A stretch of 64,000 nucleotides of DNA, from positions 62,001-126,000 of the forward strand of contig NZ_FQZD01000004.1 in assembly GCF_900141835.1 (NCBI RefSeq), in the 5' to 3' direction. Source of the DNA: Propionispora hippei DSM 15287 (GTDB lineage: Bacteria; Bacillota; Negativicutes; Propionisporales; Propionisporaceae). The position numbers and the translations under genes were made by a program. Positions 44,475 to 52,761 of this stretch are shown in pieces. The notes beneath the pieces were generated by a model. That model saw only the letters and a program-made list of their open reading frames with translations. It had not been told where the DNA came from and made no database searches. Numbering within the stretch: position 1 is the first letter of the stretch; each line of letters opens with the position of its first letter.

Positions 44475-44554
44475 ATTTCCCTGATCGACAAATAAACTAC
44501 AAAATTATCGTAAATATGCATTAATTTTACAGGGAAACAAAGGAAAAACCAGGA

Positions 44555-44572
44555 TTATGTTGAATAACATAA
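44555..44572. promoter_or_regulatory. Perfect palindrome upstream of xerD
   Basis: TTATGTTGAATAACATAA has 7-bp arms around GAAT; the half-sequence ATTATGTT occurs again just downstream at 44577-44584. It could be an operator. The regulator is unknown. The 155-bp gap 44475-44629 holds nothing else that I recognise. Confidence 0.35.
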
Positions 44573-44638
44573 TGAATTATGTTCGATTCAGTGCAGCTAA
44601 CTTCTTGACCGGAAAACCTGAAAAAAAGGGTGGTAAAA

Positions 44639-45526
44639 ATGGAAGGCTTTGTTAATGAGTTTATTACTTATTTGGCAGTGGAACGGGGGCTGGCGCAAAA
44701 CACGTTAGAGTCCTACGGACGTGATTTGCGCCAGTTCCAGGAATATTTGGAAAATAGTAAAATGGAGTTTTTGAAGGATTCAAACCGTAATACCATTCTA
44801 GCTTATTTAACTAATCTTCAAACTAAGGGGAGAGCCGTATCTACTATTTCCCGCAATTTGGCTGCAATAAAGTCTTTTTATCAGTATCTGGTCAGAGAGC
44901 ATTATCTGGAGAAAGATCCGGCCGCTCATTTAGAATCACCTAAGCTGGAGAAAAAGCTTCCGAAAATTTTAACGGTTGGTGAAGTGGAAGAGCTGCTCAA
45001 ACAACCTAACAGTTTTTTACCGGCCGGTTTAAGAGATAAAGCTATGCTGGAACTTTTATATGCTACGGGAATACGGGTATCGGAGCTGATTTCGCTCAAT
45101 ATTTCCGATGTGAACCTTGATATGGGCTATATAAAATGCTATGGTAAAGGTTCGAAGGAACGGATTGTACCGCTTGGCTCGATTGCGTCCAAATGCGTTC
45201 AGGATTATATGTCAAAAGGACGCCCCAAGCTAGTACGTACCTATGAGGAACCGTCCCTGTTCGTCAACCATCACGGCAATCGCCTCACCCGTCAGGGCTT
45301 TTGGAAAATTATCAAGAAATATGCCCAGGAGGCCAACATCACCAAACAGATTACGCCCCATACACTACGGCATTCCTTCGCCACTCATTTGCTGGAAAAT
45401 GGCGCCGACTTGCGTTCTGTACAGGAAATGCTGGGACATGCGGATATTTCGACGACCCAGATTTATACCCATGTGACCAAAAATCGGCTAAAGGAAGTAT
45501 ATGATAAGGCCCATCCCCGTGCATAA
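44639..45526 (+). CDS. xerD: Tyrosine recombinase XerD
   Basis: Chromosome dimer resolution recombinase of 295 residues. The N-terminal SAM-like domain begins FVNEFITYLAVERGLAQNT. The catalytic set is visible: Arg in ATGIRVSELISL, HTLRHSFATHL, LGHADISTTQIYTHV with the nucleophilic Tyr. The place between spoIIM and deoB favours XerD over XerC. ATG 44639 fits the ribosome binding site AAGGGTGG; GTG 44630 is also in frame. Confidence 0.92.
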   Translation: MEGFVNEFITYLAVERGLAQNTLESYGRDLRQFQEYLENSKMEFLKDSNRNTILAYLTNLQTKGRAVSTISRNLAAIKSFYQYLVREHYLEKDPAAHLESPKLEKKLPKILTVGEVEELLKQPNSFLPAGLRDKAMLELLYATGIRVSELISLNISDVNLDMGYIKCYGKGSKERIVPLGSIASKCVQDYMSKGRPKLVRTYEEPSLFVNHHGNRLTRQGFWKIIKKYAQEANITKQITPHTLRHSFATHLLENGADLRSVQEMLGHADISTTQIYTHVTKNRLKEVYDKAHPRA

Positions 45527-45563
45527 TACATAATAAGAAAACACATAAAGGGGAGCACAGGAC

Positions 45564-46739
45564 ATGTTTAGACGAATTATTATTATTGTACTGGATAGTG
45601 TCGGAATTGGCGCTTCGCCGGATGCAACCGATTATGGCGATAGCTCCAGCGTGAACACCCTTGCCAATATTGCCCGCTCGCAGGGCGGGCTTTTTCTGCC
45701 TGTTTTGGAAAAACTGGGCCTTGGCCGTATCGCGCCTATTCAGGGAGTTAATCCGGTTGCTAAGCCGTTAGCCGGATTTGGTAAAATGGCCGAGTTGTCC
45801 AAGGCCAAGGATACAACCAGCGGTCACTGGGAAATGGCCGGTTGCCCGGTATTTACACCGTTTCCTGTGTATCCCGAGGGTTTTCCGGCGGAGGTTATCG
45901 AGCGGTTTGTCACATACACCGGCTGTGGCAGTGTGCTGGGCAATAAACCGGCTTCCGGTACGGTCATTCTGGACGAGTTGGGCGCACAGCACATGGCGAC
46001 AGGCCACCCGATTGTCTATACTTCGGCCGATAGCGTGTTTCAAATTGCCGCCCATGAAGATATTATTCCTTTATCCAAGTTGTATGAATTTTGCCAGATT
46101 GCCCGGGACAAGGTTTGCGTCGGTGAACATGCCGTAGGCAGGATTATCGCCCGGCCGTTTATCGGTGAACCCGGTGCGTTCACTCGTACCGCCAATCGTC
46201 ATGATTACAGTCTGGAGCCTGGATCAGTCACTGTGCTGGATCGGTTGAAGGATGCCGGACAGCAAGTAATTGGTATTGGAAAAATTGGTGATATTTTTGC
46301 CCAGCGGGGCCTGACTCAGTCCCTAAAGTCCAAATCAAACGATGAAGGGATGAGTCATCTTGCCAATCTGCTCAGCCAGCCAGGGAAACCGGGGCTGATT
46401 TTTGCCAATCTCGTTGATTTTGACAGTGTGTATGGGCACCGCAACGATGCGACCGGTTATGCCAAAGCCCTGGAGCGGTTTGACGCTCAGCTTTCATTGC
46501 TTTTACCTCAGTGGCAGGCCGACGATTTGCTCTTGATTACCGCCGATCATGGCTGTGATCCGACCTCTGCCGGTACCGATCATACCCGTGAATACGTGCC
46601 GCTCATTGCCTATTATCCAGGTGCCGCAGGGATTGATCTGGGGATTAGAACTACCTTTGCCGATATTGCGGCTACCATTGCAGAGAATTTCTCCTTGCCG
46701 TCGTTGCCTTATGGACAAAGCTTCCTAAAAAGCTTATAA
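45564..46739 (+). CDS. deoB: Phosphopentomutase DeoB
   Basis: Alkaline-phosphatase-superfamily enzyme interconverting ribose/deoxyribose 1- and 5-phosphates. Metal-site segments are VLDSVGIGASPDATDYGD, TSGHWEMAG and ITADHGCDPTSAGTDHTREY. 391 residues. AAGGGGAG precedes the ATG. A purine nucleoside phosphorylase gene, often next, is not present. Confidence 0.95.
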   Translation: MFRRIIIIVLDSVGIGASPDATDYGDSSSVNTLANIARSQGGLFLPVLEKLGLGRIAPIQGVNPVAKPLAGFGKMAELSKAKDTTSGHWEMAGCPVFTPFPVYPEGFPAEVIERFVTYTGCGSVLGNKPASGTVILDELGAQHMATGHPIVYTSADSVFQIAAHEDIIPLSKLYEFCQIARDKVCVGEHAVGRIIARPFIGEPGAFTRTANRHDYSLEPGSVTVLDRLKDAGQQVIGIGKIGDIFAQRGLTQSLKSKSNDEGMSHLANLLSQPGKPGLIFANLVDFDSVYGHRNDATGYAKALERFDAQLSLLLPQWQADDLLLITADHGCDPTSAGTDHTREYVPLIAYYPGAAGIDLGIRTTFADIAATIAENFSLPSLPYGQSFLKSL

Positions 46740-46766
46740 AAGACAATATGTTGATTAGTTTAAATG

Positions 46767-46825
46767 GAACCGGAAATTTCCGGTTCTTTTGTTGTTCCTA
46801 AGCCTCGGCAATCGCCGGGGCTTTC
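46767..46825 (+). terminator. Two tandem terminators after deoB
   Basis: The first is a perfect 20-bp palindrome (46767-46786) followed by TTTT. The second is AGCCTCGGC (46801-46809) with GCCGGGGCT (46814-46822), then TTTCT. Confidence 0.8.
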
Positions 46826-46891
46826 TAAATTTTCCTGTGTAAGGGCTTTTTATCGTGGACAACCTAAAAAAAAGTTAAAGGAGTGATAACC

Positions 46892-48061
46892 ATGCATCGA
46901 TGGCAGCGGAAAATCGTTTCGGCAATACTCACCGTGCTTTTGCTTTTATTAACTTCTCTAGCACCGATATATGCCGCCAATACCAAGGAAAAGTCAACTC
47001 AACTGACTACTACGGCGGAATCGGCCGTACTCATGGATGCGAATGGTACGGTGCTGTTTGAAAAAGACTCTCATAAGAGATTGCCACCGGCCAGCGTAAC
47101 TAAAATTATGACGTTGCTCCTGGCGGTGGAAGCGGTGGAACAGGGTAAGGTCAGCTTGACTGATGAAGTCAGTATCAGCGAAAATGCCTATAAGCAGGGA
47201 GGCTCCCAAATCTGGCTGGAGCCCGGGGAAAGAATGAGCTTGCGGGAACTCTTAATTGCAATTGCCGTGGTAAGTGCTAATGATGCGGCGATGGCGGTCA
47301 TGGAGCATATTTACGGTTCGGAGCAAGCCGGTGTGGAAGCTATGAATCGGCGGGCGGCCGAGCTGGGTCTGGCCGACACGCATTTTAACAGCGTTAATGG
47401 TCTGCCGGCACCGGAGCATTACATGAGCGCCTATGATACGGCAATCATTGCCAAAGAAGCGGTTACTCATCCCCTCTATCTGGAATTTTGCGGTATTAAA
47501 GAATACTGGCTGCGGGGTGGGAAAAACTGGCTGGTAAATACCAATAAATTACTATGGTGGTATAAAGGAGCCGACGGATTGAAGACAGGCTGGACAGAAG
47601 AGGCCAAATATTGCTTTGCCGGAACGGCTAAACGCGACGGGTTGCGGCTAATATCGGTTGTTTTTGCCACTCCCGAGCCGCGCTCTCATTTACGGGAAAG
47701 CATGAAACTGCTGGACTGGGGTTTTGCTAATTTTTCGGCAGCACCGATTGTTACACAGGGAACGGTTGTCGAACAGGCAAAAGTAATGAAAGGCGTAGCG
47801 AAAGAGGTTCCGCTGGTGGCGGCTAAAGATTTAACGTTGCTAATGGCGAAAAACAAGAAAAGTAATATCGAAAAAAAGGTTAATATAGAATCTGATATTA
47901 TGGCTCCGGTTAAAGAAGGAGAAAAGTACGGCGAGCTGATTGTTACTCAGGATGGGCAGGAAATTGGCAAAGTGGATCTGGTAGCCGAACAGGCTGTGGA
48001 AAAGGCCGGTTTTATCCGGATTTTACAGGATATGCTGACAGGTTTGTTCACGTTAGGCTAA
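46892..48061 (+). CDS. dacF: D-alanyl-D-alanine carboxypeptidase DacF
   Basis: Low-molecular-weight penicillin-binding protein of 389 residues. The signal peptide ends near residue 28 (LAPIYA). Active-site motifs are SVTKIM (Ser-x-x-Lys), SAND and KTGWT, with a C-terminal PBP5-like beta domain and an amphipathic tail. Its position just upstream of spoIIAA is that of Bacillus dacF. AAAGGAG precedes ATG 46892. Confidence 0.92.
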   Translation: MHRWQRKIVSAILTVLLLLLTSLAPIYAANTKEKSTQLTTTAESAVLMDANGTVLFEKDSHKRLPPASVTKIMTLLLAVEAVEQGKVSLTDEVSISENAYKQGGSQIWLEPGERMSLRELLIAIAVVSANDAAMAVMEHIYGSEQAGVEAMNRRAAELGLADTHFNSVNGLPAPEHYMSAYDTAIIAKEAVTHPLYLEFCGIKEYWLRGGKNWLVNTNKLLWWYKGADGLKTGWTEEAKYCFAGTAKRDGLRLISVVFATPEPRSHLRESMKLLDWGFANFSAAPIVTQGTVVEQAKVMKGVAKEVPLVAAKDLTLLMAKNKKSNIEKKVNIESDIMAPVKEGEKYGELIVTQDGQEIGKVDLVAEQAVEKAGFIRILQDMLTGLFTLG

Positions 48062-48066
48062 ATCAT

Positions 48067-48120
48067 AAAAAAATTTGAGGTTTACGGTATTATTTTTTAC
48101 CGGAACCTCAAAATTTTTTT
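48067..48120 (+). terminator. Terminator after dacF
   Basis: A long AT-rich stem of AAATTTGAGG-type against CCTCAAAATTT with an inner TTTACGGTA/TACCGGAA pairing, ending in seven T. It separates dacF from spoIIAA. Confidence 0.8.
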
Positions 48121-48129
48121 GTTATTTAA

Positions 48130-48157
48130 GGAGGAAAAATTTTCCTTTTTAGCGAAA
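48130..48157 (+). promoter_or_regulatory. Candidate sigma-H promoter for spoIIAA-spoIIAB-sigF
   Basis: AGGAAAA (48132-48138), 12 bp, then AGCGAAA (48151-48157). This fits the sigma-H consensus AGGAWWW-N11/12-RNNGAAT with one mismatch in the -10. The Bacillus spoIIA operon is known to use sigma-H with Spo0A. No clear Spo0A box was found. Confidence 0.45.
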
Positions 48158-48182
48158 GGGAAATAAGGAAGGAGGGGATAAA

Positions 48183-48518
48183 TTGAAAACTACAACCGTA
48201 CTTAAACAAGGGGTGTTAATTGTTCAGATAGAAGGTGAACTGGACATGCATGGCGCCGATAAATTCCGGGAGACTATCGATACGGCACTGGATGCCTGCG
48301 GCGCCAAAAACATGATTTTAGATTTGCAGGATGTATCGTTCATTGACAGCTCCGGCTTGGGTGTTATCCTCGGACGGTACAAACGTTTAAGCGCCCTGGA
48401 CGGAAGAATATTGGCCGTTCGTGTTCAGCCACAGGTGGCTCACATCCTGGAGTTGTCGGGACTTTTAAAAATTATCGAAGTTTATCCATCACAAACGGAT
48501 GCCTTGGCACAATTATAG
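48183..48518 (+). CDS. spoIIAA: Anti-sigma-F factor antagonist SpoIIAA
   Basis: STAS-domain protein of 111 residues. The phosphorylation site is in VSFIDSSGLGVILGRY (Ser57, equal to Bacillus Ser58). In its unphosphorylated form it frees sigma-F from SpoIIAB in the forespore. TTG start behind GGAGGGG. Confidence 0.95.
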   Translation: MKTTTVLKQGVLIVQIEGELDMHGADKFRETIDTALDACGAKNMILDLQDVSFIDSSGLGVILGRYKRLSALDGRILAVRVQPQVAHILELSGLLKIIEVYPSQTDALAQL

Positions 48519-48528
48519 GGAGGATGTC

Positions 48529-48966
48529 ATGGAGATAAAAAATCAGCTAACTATGAAATTACAAAGCCTCAGTGAAAACGTGGGCATTGCCCGCATTGCT
48601 GCCGCCGCTTTCGCCGCACAAGCCGATTTACCAATCAGTGAAATTGACGAAATAAAAGTGGCTGTTTCGGAGGCTGTCTCCAACAGCGTTATTCATGGCT
48701 ATGGCAACGACCCTAAGGCGGGCATTATTGAATGCACGATGACGCTTTACGAGGAGATGCTGGAATATATTGTTATCGATTACGGTAAGGGAATAGAGGA
48801 TATTGCTTTAGCCAGACAGGCTTCTTATTCTTCCGATCCCGAGCGCATGGGCCTGGGATTTGTTTTTATGGAGTCGTTTATGGACGAGCTGGAGGTCCGT
48901 TCAGAAGTGGGCCAGGGAACCACCGTTAGAATGTGTAAAAAAATCAGCCCCCGAAAAACGCATTAG
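48529..48966 (+). CDS. spoIIAB: Anti-sigma-F factor / kinase SpoIIAB
   Basis: GHKL-fold serine kinase of 145 residues that binds sigma-F and phosphorylates SpoIIAA. The N box is VSEAVSNSVIHGYG, the G1 motif VIDYGKGIED and the G2 motif MGLGFVFMES. ATG 48529 follows GGGAGG; the earlier frame start lies inside spoIIAA. Confidence 0.95.
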   Translation: MEIKNQLTMKLQSLSENVGIARIAAAAFAAQADLPISEIDEIKVAVSEAVSNSVIHGYGNDPKAGIIECTMTLYEEMLEYIVIDYGKGIEDIALARQASYSSDPERMGLGFVFMESFMDELEVRSEVGQGTTVRMCKKISPRKTH

Positions 48967-48978
48967 GGTGGGGTGGCT

Positions 48979-49707
48979 ATGCTCGCAGACGAAGAATTGC
49001 TCAGATTAATCGAACTGGCTCAGCGGGGAGACCGGGCGGCAAAGGACCGCATATTGGAAAACAATTTGAATTTGGTACGAAGCATTGTATATCGTTTTGT
49101 AAACAGGGGGTACGAATGGGATGACTTATTTCAAATCGGGTCCATTGGTTTGATGAAAGCTATTGAGCGGTTTGACGCGAAGTTTGGTGTGAAGTTTTCC
49201 ACCTATGCCGTACCGATGATCATCGGCGAGATACGCCGGTTTATGCGTGATGACAATCCGATCAAGGTCAGTCGTCCGCTAAAAGAACTGGCTTATCGGG
49301 TTCATAAAAGCCAAGAGAAGCTGCAGGGATTAATGGGACGGGAACCTACCATCCACGAAGTAGCCGAGGATTTGCAAATTGCACCGCAGGAGATTGTGGC
49401 GGCGCTGGAGGCTGTTCAGCCAACGGCTTCGCTTTATGAGTCGGCTTTCCGGGAAGATGGCGATAAGGTGCTTCTATTGGATCAAATCAAATATTGTGAA
49501 CAGGACAATTCTTTTTTTGATAATCTTGTGCTGAAAGAAGTCCTGTCCCGGCTGCCTGCCAAAGAACGTAGGGTTATCGAAATGCGCTTCTTTGAGGACC
49601 GCACCCAGGCAGAAATCGCTTCATTAATTGGTTTGTCCCAGGTACAGGTGTCACGAATCGAAAAACAGGCGCTCCGGCTGATTAGAAATTTCTTACAGAC
49701 TTCTTAA
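48979..49707 (+). CDS. sigF: RNA polymerase sigma-F factor
   Basis: First forespore-specific sigma factor, 242 residues. It has ILENNLNLVRSIVYRFVNRG, WDDLFQIGSIGLMKAIERFD in region 2 and LIGLSQVQVSRIEKQALRL in region 4. The start is ATG 48979 or GTG 48973, both after AGGGTGGGG. It is the third gene of the spoIIA operon. Confidence 0.95.
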   Translation: MLADEELLRLIELAQRGDRAAKDRILENNLNLVRSIVYRFVNRGYEWDDLFQIGSIGLMKAIERFDAKFGVKFSTYAVPMIIGEIRRFMRDDNPIKVSRPLKELAYRVHKSQEKLQGLMGREPTIHEVAEDLQIAPQEIVAALEAVQPTASLYESAFREDGDKVLLLDQIKYCEQDNSFFDNLVLKEVLSRLPAKERRVIEMRFFEDRTQAEIASLIGLSQVQVSRIEKQALRLIRNFLQTS

Positions 49708-49727
49708 CGCAGAGGTCTGTTTTTTTA
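49695..49727 (+). terminator. Terminator after sigF
   Basis: ACAGAC (49695-49700) with GTCTGT (49715-49720), then eight T (49720-49727). The stem overlaps the end of sigF. Confidence 0.7.
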
Positions 49728-49754
49728 TTTATAACCGATTATATTAGGACATAC

Positions 49755-49917
49755 TAGTGTAGTGACATGTTCACATTTCAACTAAAGGACGCAGGATACA
49801 TTTTCATCTGCGAGGCGGAGGAGTGAGGCATAGTGGCTCCTACGCCGATTGACGACAACGACGCAGATGGAAATGTAGACAAGTAATTTAGCGAAATGTG
49901 AATGTGCCACTACACTG
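49755..49917 (+). repeat. Family D palindromic element after sigF
   Basis: A 163-bp imperfect palindrome. The ends TAGTGTAGTGACATGTTCAC and its near-complement (GTGAATGTGCCACTACACTG) extend about 25 bp. An inner stem pairs ACATTTTCATCTGCG with CGCAGATGGAAATGT. The centre has GGCGGAGGAGTGAGGCATAG and GCCGATTGACGACAACGA, similar to the element at 32130-32292. Confidence 0.82.
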
Positions 49918-49936
49918 GGGTCATTGAGGTGAGAAT

Positions 49937-50164
49937 ATGTCGGGAAAAAAAGCGTACATCTTATTATTTATTACAGCTATTTTGCTGGTTGGCAGTGTGA
50001 CTGCCTGGTTCTATTTCTTTGACGATCTTCCCAAAAAGGTTCCTGTTCGTTCACGACAGGTCCAGTGGTATGATGCCGTCGCCGAACAGGCCTTTTCTGT
50101 GGCGCCTTTTGACACGTATAACATCGTCTCAGGCGTGCACACTATACTTGCACATTCACAATAA
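49937..50164 (+). CDS. Small membrane-anchored protein of unknown function
   Basis: A 75-residue ORF with GAGGTGAG before ATG 49937. It has an N-terminal membrane segment (AYILLFITAILLVGSVTAWFYFF) and a 47-residue exterior tail without recognisable motif. It sits between sigF and dodecin. It may be real because of its ribosome binding site and membrane segment, but I do not recognise a family. Confidence 0.5.
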   Translation: MSGKKAYILLFITAILLVGSVTAWFYFFDDLPKKVPVRSRQVQWYDAVAEQAFSVAPFDTYNIVSGVHTILAHSQ

Positions 50165-50184
50165 AAAAACAGGGGGTATTTGTT

Positions 50185-50382
50185 ATGGTGGTAAAAGTCA
50201 TTGAGCTTGTCGGGACCTCGCGGCACAACTGGACGGACGCGGTAGATAATGCGGTTATGGAAGCCTCGAAAACACTTGATGATATTCTTGGCGTGGAAGT
50301 AACTAATTTTACAGCCAACATTGATAATGGACATATTGAAGAATATAGAGCGGATGTGAAAATTGCCTTTCAAGTGCATTAA
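50185..50382 (+). CDS. Dodecin family protein
   Basis: A 65-residue dodecin, a small protein that assembles into a hollow dodecamer and binds flavins or CoA in other organisms. The family pattern VVKVIELVGTSRHNWTDAV and the C-terminal YRADVKIAFQVH are complete. A GGGGGT ribosome binding site precedes the ATG. A terminator follows, so it may be transcribed alone or with the gene before. Confidence 0.9.
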   Translation: MVVKVIELVGTSRHNWTDAVDNAVMEASKTLDDILGVEVTNFTANIDNGHIEEYRADVKIAFQVH

Positions 50383-50433
50383 CAGTAAATAATCTCACCG
50401 GGCCGGTACATTCATTACAAGAAGGGTCTCCTG

Positions 50434-50456
50434 GGAGCGCTTAGGGCGCTCCTTTT
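50434..50456 (+). terminator. Terminator after the dodecin gene
   Basis: GGAGCGC (50434-50440) with GCGCTCC (50446-50452), then TTTT. Confidence 0.85.
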
Positions 50457-50508
50457 ATCTTACGCATGATTTTAGGGTGTATCGGACAAAATAGTCAGGG
50501 GTGATGTT

Positions 50509-50976
50509 ATGGTAGGAAAGACGGAGAAGGAGAAAATGCAGCAGCGGTATCAGGATAAATTTAATCAAGTTAAACCTAAACCGCCGATTATTAAAAATAT
50601 TATCTGGGCCTTTTGTGTTGGCGGACTGATTTGCCTGCTGGGGCAATGGATTGCCAATTACTTTATGAGCATTGGGCTGGATAAAAAGGAAACTGCTGCC
50701 GCCACTTCCGTAGTCATGGTCTTTTTAGGTGTTTTTTTTACAGCTCTCGGCGTATATGACGAACTTGGCAAGCATGCTGGCGCCGGCTCGGTTGTTCCCA
50801 TTACCGGCTTTGCCAATTCAGTGGCAGCGCCGGCGATGGAGTTTAAACGGGAGGGCTTTGTCTTTGGCGTTGGGGCAAAAATGTTTGTCATCGCCGGTCC
50901 GGTAATTGTATACGGGCTGGTAACGGCATTTATCATGGGAATGATCTATTGGTTTAGACATCAGGGGGTTATGTAG
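50509..50976 (+). CDS. spoVAC: Stage V sporulation protein AC (SpoVAC)
   Basis: Membrane protein of 155 residues, part of the SpoVA channel that moves calcium-dipicolinate into the forespore and out at germination. The conserved stretches are IIWAFCVGGLICLLGQ, GVYDELGKHAGAGSVVPITG and FANSVAAPAMEFK. It starts this spoVA operon; spoVAA and spoVAB are absent. Confidence 0.94.
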   Translation: MVGKTEKEKMQQRYQDKFNQVKPKPPIIKNIIWAFCVGGLICLLGQWIANYFMSIGLDKKETAAATSVVMVFLGVFFTALGVYDELGKHAGAGSVVPITGFANSVAAPAMEFKREGFVFGVGAKMFVIAGPVIVYGLVTAFIMGMIYWFRHQGVM

Positions 50977-50978
50977 CG

Positions 50979-51983
50979 GTGAAAAAGAAAATAGGCAAAC
51001 AGAGTATAGCCTTTCTAAAGCAGCCGGTTGTTACCAGTACGGCCAATATTGTAGGACCCATGGAGGGAGAAGGTTATCTTACCGAGCACTTTGACCGGAT
51101 TATGAAGGATAATTTGGACGGCAACCAATCCTGGGAGCAATGTGAATCGTCAATGATGGAATGGGCCATTAGCCAGGCCGTCAAAAAAAGCAATAAACAG
51201 ATGGCCGACATTGATTATGTTCTGGCCGGTGACCTGTTGAATCAATTGATGGGCACCCACTTTGCGCTGCGCGGTCTTGAACGTCCGTTCCTGGGACTTT
51301 ACGGAGCCTGCTCCACTCTGGTGGAAAGCCTGCTGCTGGGAGCTGTCCTGATTGACGGGGAGTTTGGTGACACGGTGGCGGTGGCTGCTTCCAGCCACCA
51401 TGATGCATCGGAACGGCAATATCGTTTTCCCACAGAACTTGGCGTTCAACGACCGCCGATTGCCCAGTGGACAGTAACCGGCGCGGGAGCGGCCGTGCTC
51501 GCAGCGTCTGGCAACGGGCCGCGCATCACGGCGGCTACGGTTGGGAAGATTAATGACCTGGGGATTAAAGACCCCAACGCCATGGGAGCGGCGATGGCTC
51601 CGGCGGCGGTGGATACTCTGTGGCAGCATATTCAGGATACTAAACGGCAGCCGGCCTATTATGATATGATTTTTACCGGCGATTTGGGCAATGTCGGAAA
51701 AACCCTGGTATTGGAGCTATTTAAGGAAAAGGGACTGGATATAAAAAGTAATTATGAAGACTGTGGCTGCATGATTTACCGCGAGGAGCAGGATGCTCAT
51801 GCCGGAGCAAGCGGCTGTGCCAGTTCGGCAGTCGTTTTCTCGGGATATATTTACCGGCAATTACTGGAGCAAAAATGGCGCCGGGTACTGCTGATCGGAA
51901 CGGGCAGTCTGCATAGTACGACCTCCTATCAGCAAAAGGAGTCCATACCGTGTATAGCCCATGCCGTTGCACTGGAAATGTAG
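50979..51983 (+). CDS. spoVAD: Stage V sporulation protein AD (SpoVAD)
   Basis: Soluble, thiolase-fold SpoVA subunit of 334 residues that binds dipicolinate in Bacillus. Typical segments are YGACSTLVESLLLGA, ASSHHDASERQYRFPTE, MIFTGDLGNVG and GTGSLHSTTSYQQKESIPCI. It starts at GTG 50979, 2 bp after spoVAC. Confidence 0.95.
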   Translation: MKKKIGKQSIAFLKQPVVTSTANIVGPMEGEGYLTEHFDRIMKDNLDGNQSWEQCESSMMEWAISQAVKKSNKQMADIDYVLAGDLLNQLMGTHFALRGLERPFLGLYGACSTLVESLLLGAVLIDGEFGDTVAVAASSHHDASERQYRFPTELGVQRPPIAQWTVTGAGAAVLAASGNGPRITAATVGKINDLGIKDPNAMGAAMAPAAVDTLWQHIQDTKRQPAYYDMIFTGDLGNVGKTLVLELFKEKGLDIKSNYEDCGCMIYREEQDAHAGASGCASSAVVFSGYIYRQLLEQKWRRVLLIGTGSLHSTTSYQQKESIPCIAHAVALEM

Positions 51984-51998
51984 AGGAGAGGTGAGCTG

Positions 51999-52352
51999 AT
52001 GCAGGATTATGTTATGGTTTTTGTTGTTGGCGGACTTATTTGCGTGATCGGTCAGTTGCTAATGGATTTGACGCCGCTGACACCGGCCCACGTGCTGGTT
52101 TTATTTGTGGTAATTGGCGGAATTTTAAGCGGTCTTGGCTTATATCAGCCGCTAGTGGATATGGCTGGCGCCGGGGCCAGCATTCCGTTGACCGGTTTTG
52201 GTCACGCCCTGGTGGCAGGTACGATGGAAGAAGTAGATAAGTTAGGTTTTTTGGGAATATTTACCGGTGCATTGAAAGCAAGCGCCGCAGGCATTACGGC
52301 AGCCGTTTTGTTTAGTTTTCTGGCCGCGTTGCTATGCAATCCCAAGGGGTAA
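51999..52352 (+). CDS. spoVAEb: Stage V sporulation protein AE, membrane subunit (SpoVAEb)
   Basis: Small membrane protein of 117 residues homologous to SpoVAC, with VGGLICVIGQLLMD and DMAGAGASIPLTGFGHALV. It is the third core subunit of the SpoVA channel. AGGAGAGG lies before the ATG. Bacillus has spoVAEa directly after it; here two other genes come between. Confidence 0.92.
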   Translation: MQDYVMVFVVGGLICVIGQLLMDLTPLTPAHVLVLFVVIGGILSGLGLYQPLVDMAGAGASIPLTGFGHALVAGTMEEVDKLGFLGIFTGALKASAAGITAAVLFSFLAALLCNPKG

Positions 52353-52355
52353 ACC

Positions 52356-52745
52356 ATGGTTGTTGTCGATATTGTTGGCCTTTTGTTTACCGTGGTGCTG
52401 GTTGGCGTACGCTATCCTCACTATGTTCTTGCCGCGGCGATGATCCATGAGGCGGGAAGAATTGCGATGACGGTATTTTTACATCAGCATATAGAGCTGC
52501 TGGTAGCCGCCGGGGCCTTTGGCAAGACTACCATCAATAATCAGGAAACGATGCTGGCGGCCGCCTGCATTGCGGCCAGTGGTCCTTTGGCCAACTATAT
52601 CGTCAGTGCGGTTGTTGGCGGTATCGAGTATGAACGGGGCGGTACTCTGCTGAATCCTCTGGCCCGGTTGAAACATCCTTTCGGGGTAGTCAATTTACGG
52701 CTGGCTGTAGTTTCTTTTGTGTTAAGTATGATACAGCTCCTATAA
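52356..52745 (+). CDS. Membrane protein resembling a catalytically dead M50 protease, inside the spoVA operon
   Basis: A 129-residue membrane protein 3 bp after spoVAEb. Hydrophobic segments lie at about 5-18, 22-44, 66-90 and 113-129. HEAGR (31-35) stands where a site-2 (M50) protease would have HExxH, but the second histidine is Arg. SGPLANYI (75-82) resembles the GPxxN segment of M50 proteins such as the one at 56467. No LDG metal ligand is found. I infer a degenerate, non-catalytic M50-like protein, perhaps a scaffold for the SpoVA complex; the similarity is short and could be chance. Confidence 0.65.
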   Translation: MVVVDIVGLLFTVVLVGVRYPHYVLAAAMIHEAGRIAMTVFLHQHIELLVAAGAFGKTTINNQETMLAAACIAASGPLANYIVSAVVGGIEYERGGTLLNPLARLKHPFGVVNLRLAVVSFVLSMIQLL

Positions 52746-52761
52746 GAAAGGTGGTTTACAT

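Noticed and set aside
44484-44492. Near-match to a Spo0A box (reverse of TTTGTCGAT) before xerD
   Set aside because: One mismatch in a short motif, no second box and no sporulation reason for xerD control.
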